Below, piece by piece: positions 24,030 to 31,677 of a stretch of 35,014 nucleotides of DNA. Both the position numbers and the translations under genes were made by a program. The notes under the pieces were generated by a model. The model was not told the origin of the DNA and did not search any database. It saw nothing but the letters and a program-made list of their open reading frames with translations. The stretch's first letter is position 1; each line of letters starts with the position of its first letter. The DNA comes from a virus: positions 1 to 35,014 of the IMG/VR virus record IMGVR_UViG_3300010354_010414. One strand, given 5' to 3'.

Positions 24030-24080
24030 AAACACCTCCTTTTGTGCATAAAATATTACACACTAAGGAGGATTTATGAT
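24025..24080 (-). promoter_or_regulatory. Hairpin enclosing the protease ribosome-binding site and start
   Basis: In the mRNA (minus strand) the arm at 24080-24065 can pair with the arm at 24041-24025, with one small asymmetry, around a loop of about 23 bases. The 3' arm contains the full AGGAGG site and the ATG of the protease; the 5' arm begins at the last base of the ruvB-like stop codon. Ribosomes ending at that stop would melt the arm and free the site, so this looks like a translational coupling switch. Confidence 0.7.
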
Positions 24081-24973
24081 CAAATTTTGCCTATGATCCT
24101 ACCCTTTTGAGTTCTAACAGCATATCCCATTCGTATAAGATATGGTTCGATACTATTTTCAATAGTTTCTATTGCTATGCCTGTCAGAGAAGAGATACTC
24201 TTTAGTCCAACAGGATTACCATGTTGTTTTTGTAGCATATCTAGATACATTCTATCATAGACATCTAATCCCATATTATCGATGCCTTGAATTTTGAAGA
24301 TTTCATCAACAGATAATTCTTGATCTGGATGACAGATCTTATAATTTTTATACCATTGTAGTCTACCATTCAAAATACGAGGAGTACCCTTGCTACGTTT
24401 AGCAATTTCTACAAGGTCATTATCTGATATAGTAATATTTAGCTTATCAGCATTCGATCTTGCTAGTTTAGCTAAATCATTAGCAGAATAAAAACTAAGG
24501 TGTTCTTTAATAATGAATCGATCATAAAATGGCTGACTTAAACTACCACCACTAGTTGTTGCACCAATCATGGTAAATGCTGGAAGATCAATAGTTTCTG
24601 GTTTATTTTCGATAGTTACAGAAAGAGCAAAATCTTCCATAACAGGATATAAAAATTCTTCTACTAACTTTGGTAGTCTATGGATTTCATCAATAAATAA
24701 TACTGATCTTGGTGCCATACCCATAAGATAGGGCATAATGCTTTTTACGCTACGAATATTGGCCGCATTGGTGGTATATAGATTAACATTGAGTTCGTTC
24801 GCTATAGCACTCGCTATGGTGGTCTTACCAAGGCCGGGAGGGCCGTCTATTAAAGTGTGTGACATCACGGTGTTTGAGTTTAAACAGCCGGTCACAGACA
24901 CCTTGAGTCTTTGAATAACATCATTTTGACCAATAATCTCATCAAATCTAGTTGGTCGAATTCCTTTAGACAT
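24080..24973 (-). CDS. ruvB: RuvB-type Holliday-junction branch-migration ATPase
   Basis: 297 residues, shorter than typical cellular RuvB (about 335) mainly at both ends. RPTRFDEIIGQNDVI opens the AAA+ domain; GPPGLGKTT (Walker A, 44-52), LFIDEIHRL (Walker B, 92-100), FTMIGATT (sensor 1), DRF with the arginine-finger Arg152 and GTPRILNGR (sensor 2) are all present. GNPVGLKSISSLTG and TIENSIEPYLIRMGY form the C-terminal winged helix. The hairpin that contacts RuvA is shorter than in cellular RuvB. It would drive branch migration during phage recombination. The gene upstream supplies a RuvA-domain-III-like protein and overlaps it by 8 bases. Confidence 0.93.
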   Translation of the reverse strand: MSKGIRPTRFDEIIGQNDVIQRLKVSVTGCLNSNTVMSHTLIDGPPGLGKTTIASAIANELNVNLYTTNAANIRSVKSIMPYLMGMAPRSVLFIDEIHRLPKLVEEFLYPVMEDFALSVTIENKPETIDLPAFTMIGATTSGGSLSQPFYDRFIIKEHLSFYSANDLAKLARSNADKLNITISDNDLVEIAKRSKGTPRILNGRLQWYKNYKICHPDQELSVDEIFKIQGIDNMGLDVYDRMYLDMLQKQHGNPVGLKSISSLTGIAIETIENSIEPYLIRMGYAVRTQKGRIIGKI

Positions 24974-25364
24974 TTTTTATCTCCAATGATTGTAAAGCAA
25001 GTTTAACTAGTTCTAGTGTGTTTGTTATATTTTGATTATTTTTGATGATATCTAACAATAATGAATCAGATTCTAGTCTGGTAAAACCATATTGTTGTAA
25101 TATACAACTAGCCTCGTTTAATAGACTCTTATTTAGTTGCGGTTCTGGTGCAGACTGAGGTTGGGATATCTGCTGTGTTTTTTCGTATGCAATATCTATT
25201 TTTGATATCTGTTTTGGTTTGAATACTGTTCCACAAGTACAAACTATTTTGAAATTTTTTGTTTGAGATTCTTGTAGTGTTAACCAGTGAGTATAATAAC
25301 AGTTATTGTTTGGACAAGAATATTCTAGTTGACAATTAATATTAATCGGTTTCTGTATTTTCAT
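24966..25364 (-). CDS. Zinc-ribbon protein with a RuvA domain-III-like C-terminus
   Basis: 132 residues. The N-terminal half has a zinc-ribbon pattern, SCPNNNC (Cys17, Cys22) and VCTCGTVF (Cys42, Cys44), with His26 nearby. A Gln/Pro/Ser linker (about 62-80) leads to LNEASCILQQYGFTRLESDS and LVKLALQSL, which has the helix pattern (AL..LGY...EA......I..AL..L) of RuvA domain III, the part that binds RuvB. RuvA's OB-fold and HhH DNA-binding domains are absent. With ruvB directly downstream it probably acts as an alternative DNA-loading adaptor. The similarity is by eye and needs a profile search. Confidence 0.72.
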   Translation of the reverse strand: MKIQKPININCQLEYSCPNNNCYYTHWLTLQESQTKNFKIVCTCGTVFKPKQISKIDIAYEKTQQISQPQSAPEPQLNKSLLNEASCILQQYGFTRLESDSLLLDIIKNNQNITNTLELVKLALQSLEIKNV

Positions 25365-25758
25365 CGTCTTTTACCCAAAACACAAAATCATTTATATCGC
25401 TATCGTAGGCAGACTCTATCATACCCTTGTTAGCCAAACTTGTCAATATGTTACTAACCAACCTAGCATTTAATGCTTCTATGATTTCTGTAAATATTTT
25501 TTCATCAATCAAATATCTTGATCTATTTTCATATTTGTGATGCTGCTCTTTTGCCATACTTTTCACAATAACTAAAGCCTCATCGTGAGATAATATCTTA
25601 TTGAGTTCTTTTTCTTCTTCTGGATTGATTTTTGTAACTAGTTCTGTAAATTCATCTGGATCTTCTACAGATCCTTTACCAAATCCATTATAAACTAATC
25701 TTCTGGTTGAATCGGTAAATTGATCTAGATCATCGATAATATAATTTGGTTTAGACAT
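25342..25758 (-). CDS. Unknown protein, possible winged-helix C-terminus
   Basis: 138 residues. The acidic N-terminus leads into a helical region; the end, LNARLVSNILTSLANKGMIE followed by DINDFVFWV, has the rhythm of a winged-helix DNA-binding domain with its wing. Similar small proteins occur in large phages next to replication and recombination genes, but I know no assigned role. It overlaps the zinc-ribbon gene by 23 bases and lies 10 bases after the next upstream gene. Confidence 0.72.
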   Translation of the reverse strand: MSKPNYIIDDLDQFTDSTRRLVYNGFGKGSVEDPDEFTELVTKINPEEEKELNKILSHDEALVIVKSMAKEQHHKYENRSRYLIDEKIFTEIIEALNARLVSNILTSLANKGMIESAYDSDINDFVFWVKDDENTETD

Positions 25759-25768
25759 AAGTGTTTCC

Positions 25769-26164
25769 TTAATTTAAGATATCAAACATTCCCTTATAAT
25801 AATGTGGTTGTTGTAAAAAATGAACCGCATGACTTTTGATATGGTTTACATATTCAGTAGATAGCGGATCATTTACAAAATATTTTTTCTTCCATATTGG
25901 TTGATTCTGATAGTTAACCCCCAAATACTGGACAGGGTTTTTGTCCTTACCAGTATTGGAGGTCAAACTATTCACAGGAAACGACTTTGGAGGAAAACCA
26001 TAAACATACCATGTATTAGTAAAATTATTACTCATATTGTTCAGAGTATCGTATAATGCTTTGCCCCAAGCATCCCAAGCATCAGGATCAAATTTAAAAT
26101 AGTTCTTATATTTATCCTGACTATTGTTATCATCATCATCGTATTCTTCATCTTCTTGGTGCAT
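25769..26164 (-). CDS. Unknown protein, acidic N-terminus
   Basis: 131 residues. First 16 residues almost all Asp, Glu, Gln and Asn, then FDPDAWDAWGKALYD, WYVYGFPPKSFPVN and NHIKSHAVHFLQQPHYYKGM. Rich in Trp, Tyr and Phe; no family recognised. It is the first protein gene after the tRNA-like element that follows rIIB. The acidic start resembles the tails of rIIB and of the protein at 29899-30177. Confidence 0.72.
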   Translation of the reverse strand: MHQEDEEYDDDDNNSQDKYKNYFKFDPDAWDAWGKALYDTLNNMSNNFTNTWYVYGFPPKSFPVNSLTSNTGKDKNPVQYLGVNYQNQPIWKKKYFVNDPLSTEYVNHIKSHAVHFLQQPHYYKGMFDILN

Positions 26165-26202
26165 CGTATAATGCTCTTATGTATATTTATCGTTATTAAT
26201 AA

Positions 26203-26256
26203 AAGAGTGTTGGAGGGATCGAACCTCCATAGCCCAAATTACTTTTGCTCACTCTT
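26203..26256 (-). ncRNA. tRNA-like minihelix between rIIB and the next gene
   Basis: Read on the minus strand, AAGAGTG at the 5' end pairs with CACTCTT at the 3' end (7 bp). Inside are a small AGC/GCT hairpin and a perfect T-arm: GGAGG, loop TTCGATC, CCTCC, with the canonical T-loop bases. There is no anticodon arm, and the whole element is only 54 nt, so it is not a normal tRNA. It could be a processing signal, a tRNA mimic, or the remnant of a deleted tRNA gene. No encoded CCA. Confidence 0.6.
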
Positions 26257-26262
26257 CAAATA

Positions 26263-27126
26263 TCAAGCATAATCCTGATCGGGATCATACTCTTCATCTT
26301 CTTCGTCGTCATCGTCCTCAAACTGATCCCAGTAATCATTATCATACTCATCATAAAGATCCTCGTCATCATCCTCGTAAGAATCTTCATTAAAGTTACT
26401 CTTATAAAGAGGCTTTAATAGTTCGCCCTGATACTCACCAACTACTTCATAGCGACAGGTGCGAAGTTTCTCACAATTACAATCAGACGGAACACTCACA
26501 ACATCTTTAGGATTGATCTTAACAATCACAATTCTGTCACCAGAATCAATGCTACCATAGTTAGCCACATAGTTTAACGCACCAGCATGAAGTCCCTGAG
26601 AACAACCCTGACTACGATTGTCGTCAACCTTTGCTCGATTCATCTCACAAACTTTACCAACATGGTTATCGAATGTTCCACGATACTTATCCATGTAATC
26701 GTTACGAACAGCCTTGTATGCTAGAAAATGTCCATCTTCTGTAATTGGAAGATGTTCATGCTCCAAGAAATCATATAGTTCCCTCTGACTCTGCATACTT
26801 GGATTATCCATAAGATTATTTAGAAAGTTTACAAGAGGCTGAAACGGTAGACCCTTGCTCATAAACTCTAGAATTCTCTTACTAATACTACCATGAACTT
26901 CTTCACCTTGATAAAGAACCTTTCCGTTCTTTACCTCAACCTGACCATCACTAAAAGTAGAGATAGCCTTTTCAATATCAATCAACTCTACTAGATCATC
27001 ACTAGTAGCAGTTGGTAAGGACTCCAGAATCAATTTGTAGTTGATATGATCTGGAAGAACCTGATAAGCCTTGTTGTTTAAAATCAACGTAAGATTACCA
27101 TCAACCCACATAAAAGGAACGCTCAT
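26263..27126 (-). CDS. rIIB: rIIB-like protein
   Basis: 287 residues. Recognisable rIIB features: the start with LTLILNNKAYQVLPDHINYK, the middle RELYDFLEHEHLPITEDGHF followed by LAYKAVRNDYMDKYRGTFDN, and the late SQGLHAGALNYVANYG with KINPKDVVSVPSD. The last 35 residues are nearly all acidic. In T4, rIIA and rIIB act together at the inner membrane in lysis timing and exclusion escape; their biochemistry is unsettled. GGAGAAAATAAC precedes ATG. It is 26 bases downstream of rIIA and its composition is clearly less AT-rich than most neighbours. Confidence 0.93.
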   Translation of the reverse strand: MSVPFMWVDGNLTLILNNKAYQVLPDHINYKLILESLPTATSDDLVELIDIEKAISTFSDGQVEVKNGKVLYQGEEVHGSISKRILEFMSKGLPFQPLVNFLNNLMDNPSMQSQRELYDFLEHEHLPITEDGHFLAYKAVRNDYMDKYRGTFDNHVGKVCEMNRAKVDDNRSQGCSQGLHAGALNYVANYGSIDSGDRIVIVKINPKDVVSVPSDCNCEKLRTCRYEVVGEYQGELLKPLYKSNFNEDSYEDDDEDLYDEYDNDYWDQFEDDDDEEDEEYDPDQDYA

Positions 27127-27152
27127 GTTATTTTCTCCATTCTCCTGTGAAA

Positions 27153-29828
27153 TTAAATCAAATTACCTAGTGTTGTTTTCAACGACTCAATATTCTTTTC
27201 GCTGCCCATGCTACTAAACCATGCTGGTTTGCTATAATAACCATCAGTATCAAAAATCTTTAAAGGATTATCGCTGCTGATCTTTCCAAAGTCGGCATCG
27301 TGGCTACTTCCAACAATATACTTGAACATCGGACTCTTGTCAACTGCGTCTTTAAGATTTTTTCTGATCTGAGGCATTTTTGGCAAACTATCAACAATAG
27401 TATTGTCCGAATTATTCTTCTCTAATGATTTTAGAATCACATTATCTTCAACATTATTATAAATTGTTAATATAGTACGTTTAATATTGGCAAGTGATTG
27501 ATTAGCATCACGAATACCTGATGGATCAATACCATTGATACCATAGTTATTCAGAATAATCGCTATATGAGCATAATAGTCTTCTTTCTTGATCTTCTTT
27601 AAGTGATGACCATGATGAATAGTAAAAGCAAAGAACTCTATCAAGAACCACTGATCAATAGTATCACAAAGATCCTTATTGTTGATATACTTACGGTAAT
27701 CTATACCGAATAGATTAATAATGTGAAACATAATATTTCTATCACTATGTTTTCCATTGTAGTAATATCCACCACCACCATAAGTGCTATCAGCCATATT
27801 ATATTGGTTCGCTGAATACTCTATAATCTTACTATGCGAAGATACTTTATCTGATAACTTTGAAACAATCTTTGTTACCCATTTCTCAAACCACTCGTTA
27901 AAATCAACAAGATTGTATCCTTCGTCTTTAAGTTTTTGCACAACACTGGACTTGATAGCAAAAATCTTTTGATTATCGAATAGTTTTTCTCCAATAATAA
28001 CATCCTTGTTTCCTGCTAAAGTATGAACATGATGAATACTAGGATAATTTTCGATAGAACCATATCTTAGAATAGGAATATAAACAATCTCATTAGAGTC
28101 ATCTTCTAAATATTCTAGAAGATCATCTGATAGTTCTCTAAGGTAATTAGAATCATTCATTCCATTACCGCTAAGAGTTTCGCACTTTTTATCAGACCCT
28201 ACCCCATGTATAATGAATACATCCTGTTTACTAATTGCTCCAGACGATCCTCTACTGGTACGAGGGGATGAGCCATTTAGTAGATTACGATAGTCGGAAA
28301 CGTTTAATAGATTGCTTTCTCCACCAATATCCTTGATAACATCATCAAAACCTTCGGTAGAATCTTCTGGATGATCGCTATCAACCATCAGATAAGCATA
28401 GCAATCATTTTGATTGCAATACTTTGTAACAATCTTCTTTGCTGTTTCGATTCCTTTCACATCGCAGCGGAAGAAAACCATCTTGCCATTCTTTTTGACA
28501 GAATCATAATAGTAGGCGCCTCTTGATGAGAGGGTTTCCCAATGAATCTTATCTGTAAGATAAACTAGCCTGCGAGAACGATAACCAGCACTTCTCCAGT
28601 TAAAAACGTAAAGTTGCTTGCTCTTCTTAAACTTGTATTCAAGGTCTTTGCTGCTACTAAGTTCATAGACTTTTCCTGTTGGATCAGTCCATACTGCTCC
28701 CGCAGTCCATCCACCAGCAAGATCACTAAGATTATAGTAAGTGGTATATGCTTCTACAAGACTCTTACATTCTGTAAGTTTATTAGTCATATCTTCCTTG
28801 AGTTGCATATAAATCTCAAGGGTTCGTTCACGAAGAACCTTGATCACATTTTTTGTGTACTGTAGTCCTTCACGACTAACGTCCATCTCTAGTTCACCAA
28901 TACCAAACTGGATTTCCAGATATAGACCAGAATTCAGAATCTCCTTGACTAAACTCTTCCAGTTGTCAACGTCAACCTTTTTAAATGCTCTGTTCCAGCG
29001 TTGAATAGATTCATTATCATTCTTTTCGTTCTCTTCGCCAATAATCTTGGTGGTATCAACTGGATAAGCAATATTACCCATGATAGCAACAACACCACTA
29101 CCGGGACTATTATAGTTGCTAGGATATTGATGACCATGATTAGAGACTCGACCAATCTTCCAACCCTTACCCTCGATAACAATATTAGTATGAGAGTACG
29201 AATGATCATTTAGACTACTATCAGTACCACCCTCAATAATGGGCTTCATCTTAAAGTAGTGGTAAACTCTTTTAGACTTGGTGCTAAACTCATCAAAATC
29301 ATATTGCTTAACAGCAAAATTGATTTCTAGCCCATTAGGTTCTGTTGTTGGACTAATATCGAACAGATTAAGAGATGGAACACCGGCCTCGTCCATAGCC
29401 GCAATATACGAATACTTGGTTCCATTAAAATAAGAAACGGTACTAAAACTCTTAGTATAAGCAAATGGACTCTTAGAACCTAGTCCAAGACAACCAACAA
29501 AATCATTACTGTCATTCTTGTTGCTTGCACCATATGTTGTATATAGTTCCTCCATATCCTTCTGACTAAGACCAGTACCATAATCTCGCACTGTAAACGA
29601 AGGATTGGCTCTTGTTGGCAGAATTACCTTAAAAGGATTCTTATTGTTAGCAGCAATATGAGCATCATAAGCATTTGTGCTTAGTTCACGAATTACTGCC
29701 ATAACCTTATCGGAATACAAAGAGTCCGAAAGGATTTTAAACATTTTGCTAGTTTGTGCAATCGTAAACTGATTGCTATTCTCGATTCCTCTACTATGAA
29801 TTTCAACTGTGCGGTCTGCTAGTTTCAT
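27153..29828 (-). CDS. rIIA: rIIA-like protein with GHKL ATPase domain
   Basis: 891 residues from the ATG at 29828, which has GGAGG 6 bases upstream. A TTG at 29888 would extend the frame through the promoter and is rejected. The N-terminus is a GHKL (gyrase/Hsp90/MutL-type) ATPase: VIRELSTNAYDAHI (N box), VRDYGTGLS (G1) and GCLGLGSKSPFAY (G2). EMDVSREGLQYT is also typical of rIIA. It is longer than T4 rIIA (725) because of C-terminal sequence I cannot assign. It works with rIIB just downstream. Composition is less AT-rich, suggesting high expression or separate history. Confidence 0.94.
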   Translation of the reverse strand: MKLADRTVEIHSRGIENSNQFTIAQTSKMFKILSDSLYSDKVMAVIRELSTNAYDAHIAANNKNPFKVILPTRANPSFTVRDYGTGLSQKDMEELYTTYGASNKNDSNDFVGCLGLGSKSPFAYTKSFSTVSYFNGTKYSYIAAMDEAGVPSLNLFDISPTTEPNGLEINFAVKQYDFDEFSTKSKRVYHYFKMKPIIEGGTDSSLNDHSYSHTNIVIEGKGWKIGRVSNHGHQYPSNYNSPGSGVVAIMGNIAYPVDTTKIIGEENEKNDNESIQRWNRAFKKVDVDNWKSLVKEILNSGLYLEIQFGIGELEMDVSREGLQYTKNVIKVLRERTLEIYMQLKEDMTNKLTECKSLVEAYTTYYNLSDLAGGWTAGAVWTDPTGKVYELSSSKDLEYKFKKSKQLYVFNWRSAGYRSRRLVYLTDKIHWETLSSRGAYYYDSVKKNGKMVFFRCDVKGIETAKKIVTKYCNQNDCYAYLMVDSDHPEDSTEGFDDVIKDIGGESNLLNVSDYRNLLNGSSPRTSRGSSGAISKQDVFIIHGVGSDKKCETLSGNGMNDSNYLRELSDDLLEYLEDDSNEIVYIPILRYGSIENYPSIHHVHTLAGNKDVIIGEKLFDNQKIFAIKSSVVQKLKDEGYNLVDFNEWFEKWVTKIVSKLSDKVSSHSKIIEYSANQYNMADSTYGGGGYYYNGKHSDRNIMFHIINLFGIDYRKYINNKDLCDTIDQWFLIEFFAFTIHHGHHLKKIKKEDYYAHIAIILNNYGINGIDPSGIRDANQSLANIKRTILTIYNNVEDNVILKSLEKNNSDNTIVDSLPKMPQIRKNLKDAVDKSPMFKYIVGSSHDADFGKISSDNPLKIFDTDGYYSKPAWFSSMGSEKNIESLKTTLGNLI

Positions 29829-29859
29829 CGTTTCCTCCAAAAGTTTCTGTGATGTCCCA

Positions 29860-29888
29860 AGTATATCATCGGCCGAATCACTTGTCAA
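29860..29888 (-). promoter_or_regulatory. Consensus-like sigma-70 promoter of rIIA
   Basis: TTGACA (29888-29883), a 17-base spacer and TATACT (29865-29860) on the minus strand, 31 bases before the rIIA ATG at 29828, with TTTTGGAGG in between. A full-match -35 with ideal spacing suggests early, host-polymerase transcription of rIIA, rIIB and the genes after them. Confidence 0.85.
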
Positions 29889-29898
29889 GCATCAGTTT

Positions 29899-30177
29899 TT
29901 ATTCCTGATCGTCGTAATTTTCATAATCCTCTGGTTGATAATCCTCATAAGGATCCCATGTTTCATCTTCTTCCTCATCATCAATATCTTCTGTATTATA
30001 TTCTATTCCATCCTGAAATTCTTGTATTCTTTGAAGAGTATAGGCTATATTTTCATTAATTTTGAGTAAGGTATCATCAAGATCTGATATTTGTTTGCTT
30101 AATTTTTTATCCGTAGATATTATTAATTTATGCAGTTGATTGATCTGTTCTGATATTTTATCAAAATCTTTTGACAT
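29899..30177 (-). CDS. Coiled-coil protein with acidic tail
   Basis: 92 residues from the ATG at 30177, preceded by TAGGTG; the GTG at 30183 lies inside that site. Residues 1-60 show a heptad-like helix (ISEQINQLHKLIISTDKKLS, then LDDTLLKINENIAY), followed by an acidic tail with Asp, Glu and Tyr. No family. The tail resembles that of rIIB. The stop is just upstream of the rIIA promoter, so this gene ends the preceding unit. Confidence 0.78.
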   Translation of the reverse strand: MSKDFDKISEQINQLHKLIISTDKKLSKQISDLDDTLLKINENIAYTLQRIQEFQDGIEYNTEDIDDEEEDETWDPYEDYQPEDYENYDDQE

Positions 30178-30183
30178 AAACAC

Positions 30184-30486
30184 CTACACTTTTTTATATT
30201 CGATAATATCCCCATTGGTAGTAATTTTTTGATCTTCGTATTTTGATGCTACTCTACGATAAAACTCTTGCTTTATATTCTCTAATACACCAGTAATCAT
30301 AGATATTTTACTGTATGATGGTTTACCCATGCTTAAGGCTAGTATTTTGGTAAATGTATAATTTATCTCCCCAACAATAGACAAAAATTCTTCATCAGAT
30401 AGTTGTTGATTTTCGGTCAATAATTCGCATACATGACGAATACCTTCATCTAAATACAATCTTGCTTTTTCATTAATATATGGCAT
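30184..30486 (-). CDS. Conserved phage protein of unknown function
   Basis: 100 residues, all-helical by eye. VGEINYTFTKILALSMGKPS, YSKISMITGVLENIKQEFYR and VASKYEDQKITTNGDIIEY form a pattern repeatedly seen in small proteins of large tailed phages with no assigned function. It overlaps the kinase-like gene upstream by 14 bases. Confidence 0.82.
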   Translation of the reverse strand: MPYINEKARLYLDEGIRHVCELLTENQQLSDEEFLSIVGEINYTFTKILALSMGKPSYSKISMITGVLENIKQEFYRRVASKYEDQKITTNGDIIEYKKV

Positions 30487-31009
30487 AATTTTCCTCTGAG
30501 CATTGACAGATATAACTATTACAATAGTAACATTGTGGGCCGGGCTTACCTAATCCCCAAGCATCACTAGATGGATCGAAACTTTCTTTTCCAGTATCAA
30601 TACATACTAATCTATTTTCTATCCAACCCACATTTTGTTGATGACAATCCCAAAAATTTAGTTTGGTATGTTTTCTGATATTGTCTACCAAATCCTGAAT
30701 ACAACTCAATAGACTAATATGTTTTTGTGTCCACTTTTTAATAGGATGTGGTGTTAAGTATTCAGCAATTTCTGTTACAAATCCATACGAACTATATAAG
30801 TCTGTATTATTGATGGGTAATTTGATTATATCAGAATATACGATTGGAGACAATCCATATTCGGACAATAATCGCTGTATAATTAATGCCTGTTTAGCAT
30901 CTGCTCTATTTTTAAACTCTTTGAATCCTTTTTTGGATTCATTAAGTATAGGATAAAACTGACAATAACCACCCTCATCAAACCATTCTATATCTAGTAC
31001 ATATTCCAT
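30473..31009 (-). CDS. Miniature protein-kinase-fold protein with Cys-rich tail
   Basis: 178 residues. The order of motifs suggests a kinase or aminoglycoside-phosphotransferase fold: CQFYPILNESKKGFKEF (Lys30 possible ATP Lys), VTEIAEYLTPHPI (hinge), and NFWDCHQQNVGWIENRLVCI with Asp121/Asn126 as the catalytic-loop residues and Asp138 (IDTG) as the DFG-like Asp. The usual C-lobe helices are missing, replaced by a short tail with Cys160, Cys163, Cys168 and Cys170 that may bind zinc. If active it would phosphorylate a host protein or small molecule; a pseudokinase is also possible. Confidence 0.7.
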   Translation of the reverse strand: MEYVLDIEWFDEGGYCQFYPILNESKKGFKEFKNRADAKQALIIQRLLSEYGLSPIVYSDIIKLPINNTDLYSSYGFVTEIAEYLTPHPIKKWTQKHISLLSCIQDLVDNIRKHTKLNFWDCHQQNVGWIENRLVCIDTGKESFDPSSDAWGLGKPGPQCYYCNSYICQCSEENYAIY

Positions 31010-31010
31010 A

Positions 31011-31325
31011 TTAGTATGAAATTACTATTGGGTATTCTCCAGTAATATTATACAAAAAATCTTTAGCCTTTTTGATGTCAAAAAATTCTGCAATAAAAAC
31101 TAACGATGGACTAGGATTATCTTCTCTTTTTTCTCCATAAATTCTATAAAATGGATCATCTATTGCTTTAGGAGAGTTCTCTAAAAAATCAGCAACATTT
31201 CTAACCTCGTCTATATAAGTACCTCCCTCATAATCGTTATACTCTCGCACTGTCATTAGAATAAAATGACTAATAGGAGATTTTGGATTATGATTAGGAA
31301 CCCTAGCGTTACATAAAGTATTCAT
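31011..31325 (-). CDS. Unknown protein
   Basis: 104 residues from the ATG at 31325, which follows the upstream TAA by one base; an in-frame ATG at 31370 lies inside the upstream gene. Contains HFILMTVREYNDYEGGTYID, then SPSLVFIAEFFDIKKAKDFL, an alternating strand-helix layout. No family recognised. Confidence 0.72.
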   Translation of the reverse strand: MNTLCNARVPNHNPKSPISHFILMTVREYNDYEGGTYIDEVRNVADFLENSPKAIDDPFYRIYGEKREDNPSPSLVFIAEFFDIKKAKDFLYNITGEYPIVISY

Positions 31326-31326
31326 A

Positions 31327-31563
31327 TTAGTCCATACGATATAATGGAATAATCTTTGTTTGATCAGCATGAGGATTATTTTGTAATCTCAGATCATATA
31401 GATCGCCCCGACTATTTATTTTCGCCCATGCAACAGGATCTTTTTCAAGTTTTAAACGAAGTTTTTTTAGTTCGTCCTTAGCATTATTAACCCAAAATTG
31501 ATCTGCTCCTGTTGACCAAGCAAAATCAATAATACTATCAATAGGATTAGAATTTTTATTCAT
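31327..31563 (-). CDS. Small conserved-looking protein
   Basis: 78 residues: IIDFAWSTGADQFWVNNAKD, then ELKKLRLKLEKDPVAWAKIN and RGDLYDLRLQNNPH. Mostly helical, with well-spread charged residues that suggest a real folded protein. No family recognised. It is the first protein gene after the tRNA and starts 28 bases downstream of it. Confidence 0.75.
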   Translation of the reverse strand: MNKNSNPIDSIIDFAWSTGADQFWVNNAKDELKKLRLKLEKDPVAWAKINSRGDLYDLRLQNNPHADQTKIIPLYRMD

Positions 31564-31590
31564 ATTTAGTCTATTTTATTTTAACCTGAA

Positions 31591-31673
31591 TGAGATTGGA
31601 GGGAGTCGAACCCTCACGCCTATTAGGCAGCAGATTTTGAGTCTACCGTGTATTCCAGTTCCACCACAATCTC
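31591..31673 (-). tRNA. tRNA-Leu(CAA)
   Basis: A complete class II tRNA on the minus strand. The acceptor stem GAGATTG pairs with CAATCTC and the discriminator is A73. D-arm GTG/CAC with GG in the loop; anticodon stem GTAGA/TCTGC with loop CTCAAAA (anticodon CAA at 31639-31637); long variable arm GCCTAATAGGC; T-arm GAGGG TTCGACT CCCTC. The 3' CCA is not encoded, so host CCA-adding enzyme is needed. It reads UUG leucine codons and would help an AT-rich genome. Confidence 0.96.
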
Positions 31674-31677
31674 ATTA

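Noticed and set aside
24075-24092. A six-codon plus-strand ORF (MIKFCL) with a perfect AAGGAGG site.
   Set aside because: The site and ATG are the mirror arm of the protease hairpin and follow from its symmetry; the strand is otherwise untranscribed here.
26177-26190. GATAAATA-like box (minus strand) as a T4-type late promoter before the 131-residue gene.
   Set aside because: One isolated imperfect match in AT-rich DNA; other near matches fall too close to start codons to work.
28949-29209. Hydrophobic 86-residue minus-strand ORF in another frame of rIIA.
   Set aside because: It lies wholly within a gene with strong family motifs; the hydrophobicity is a frame effect.
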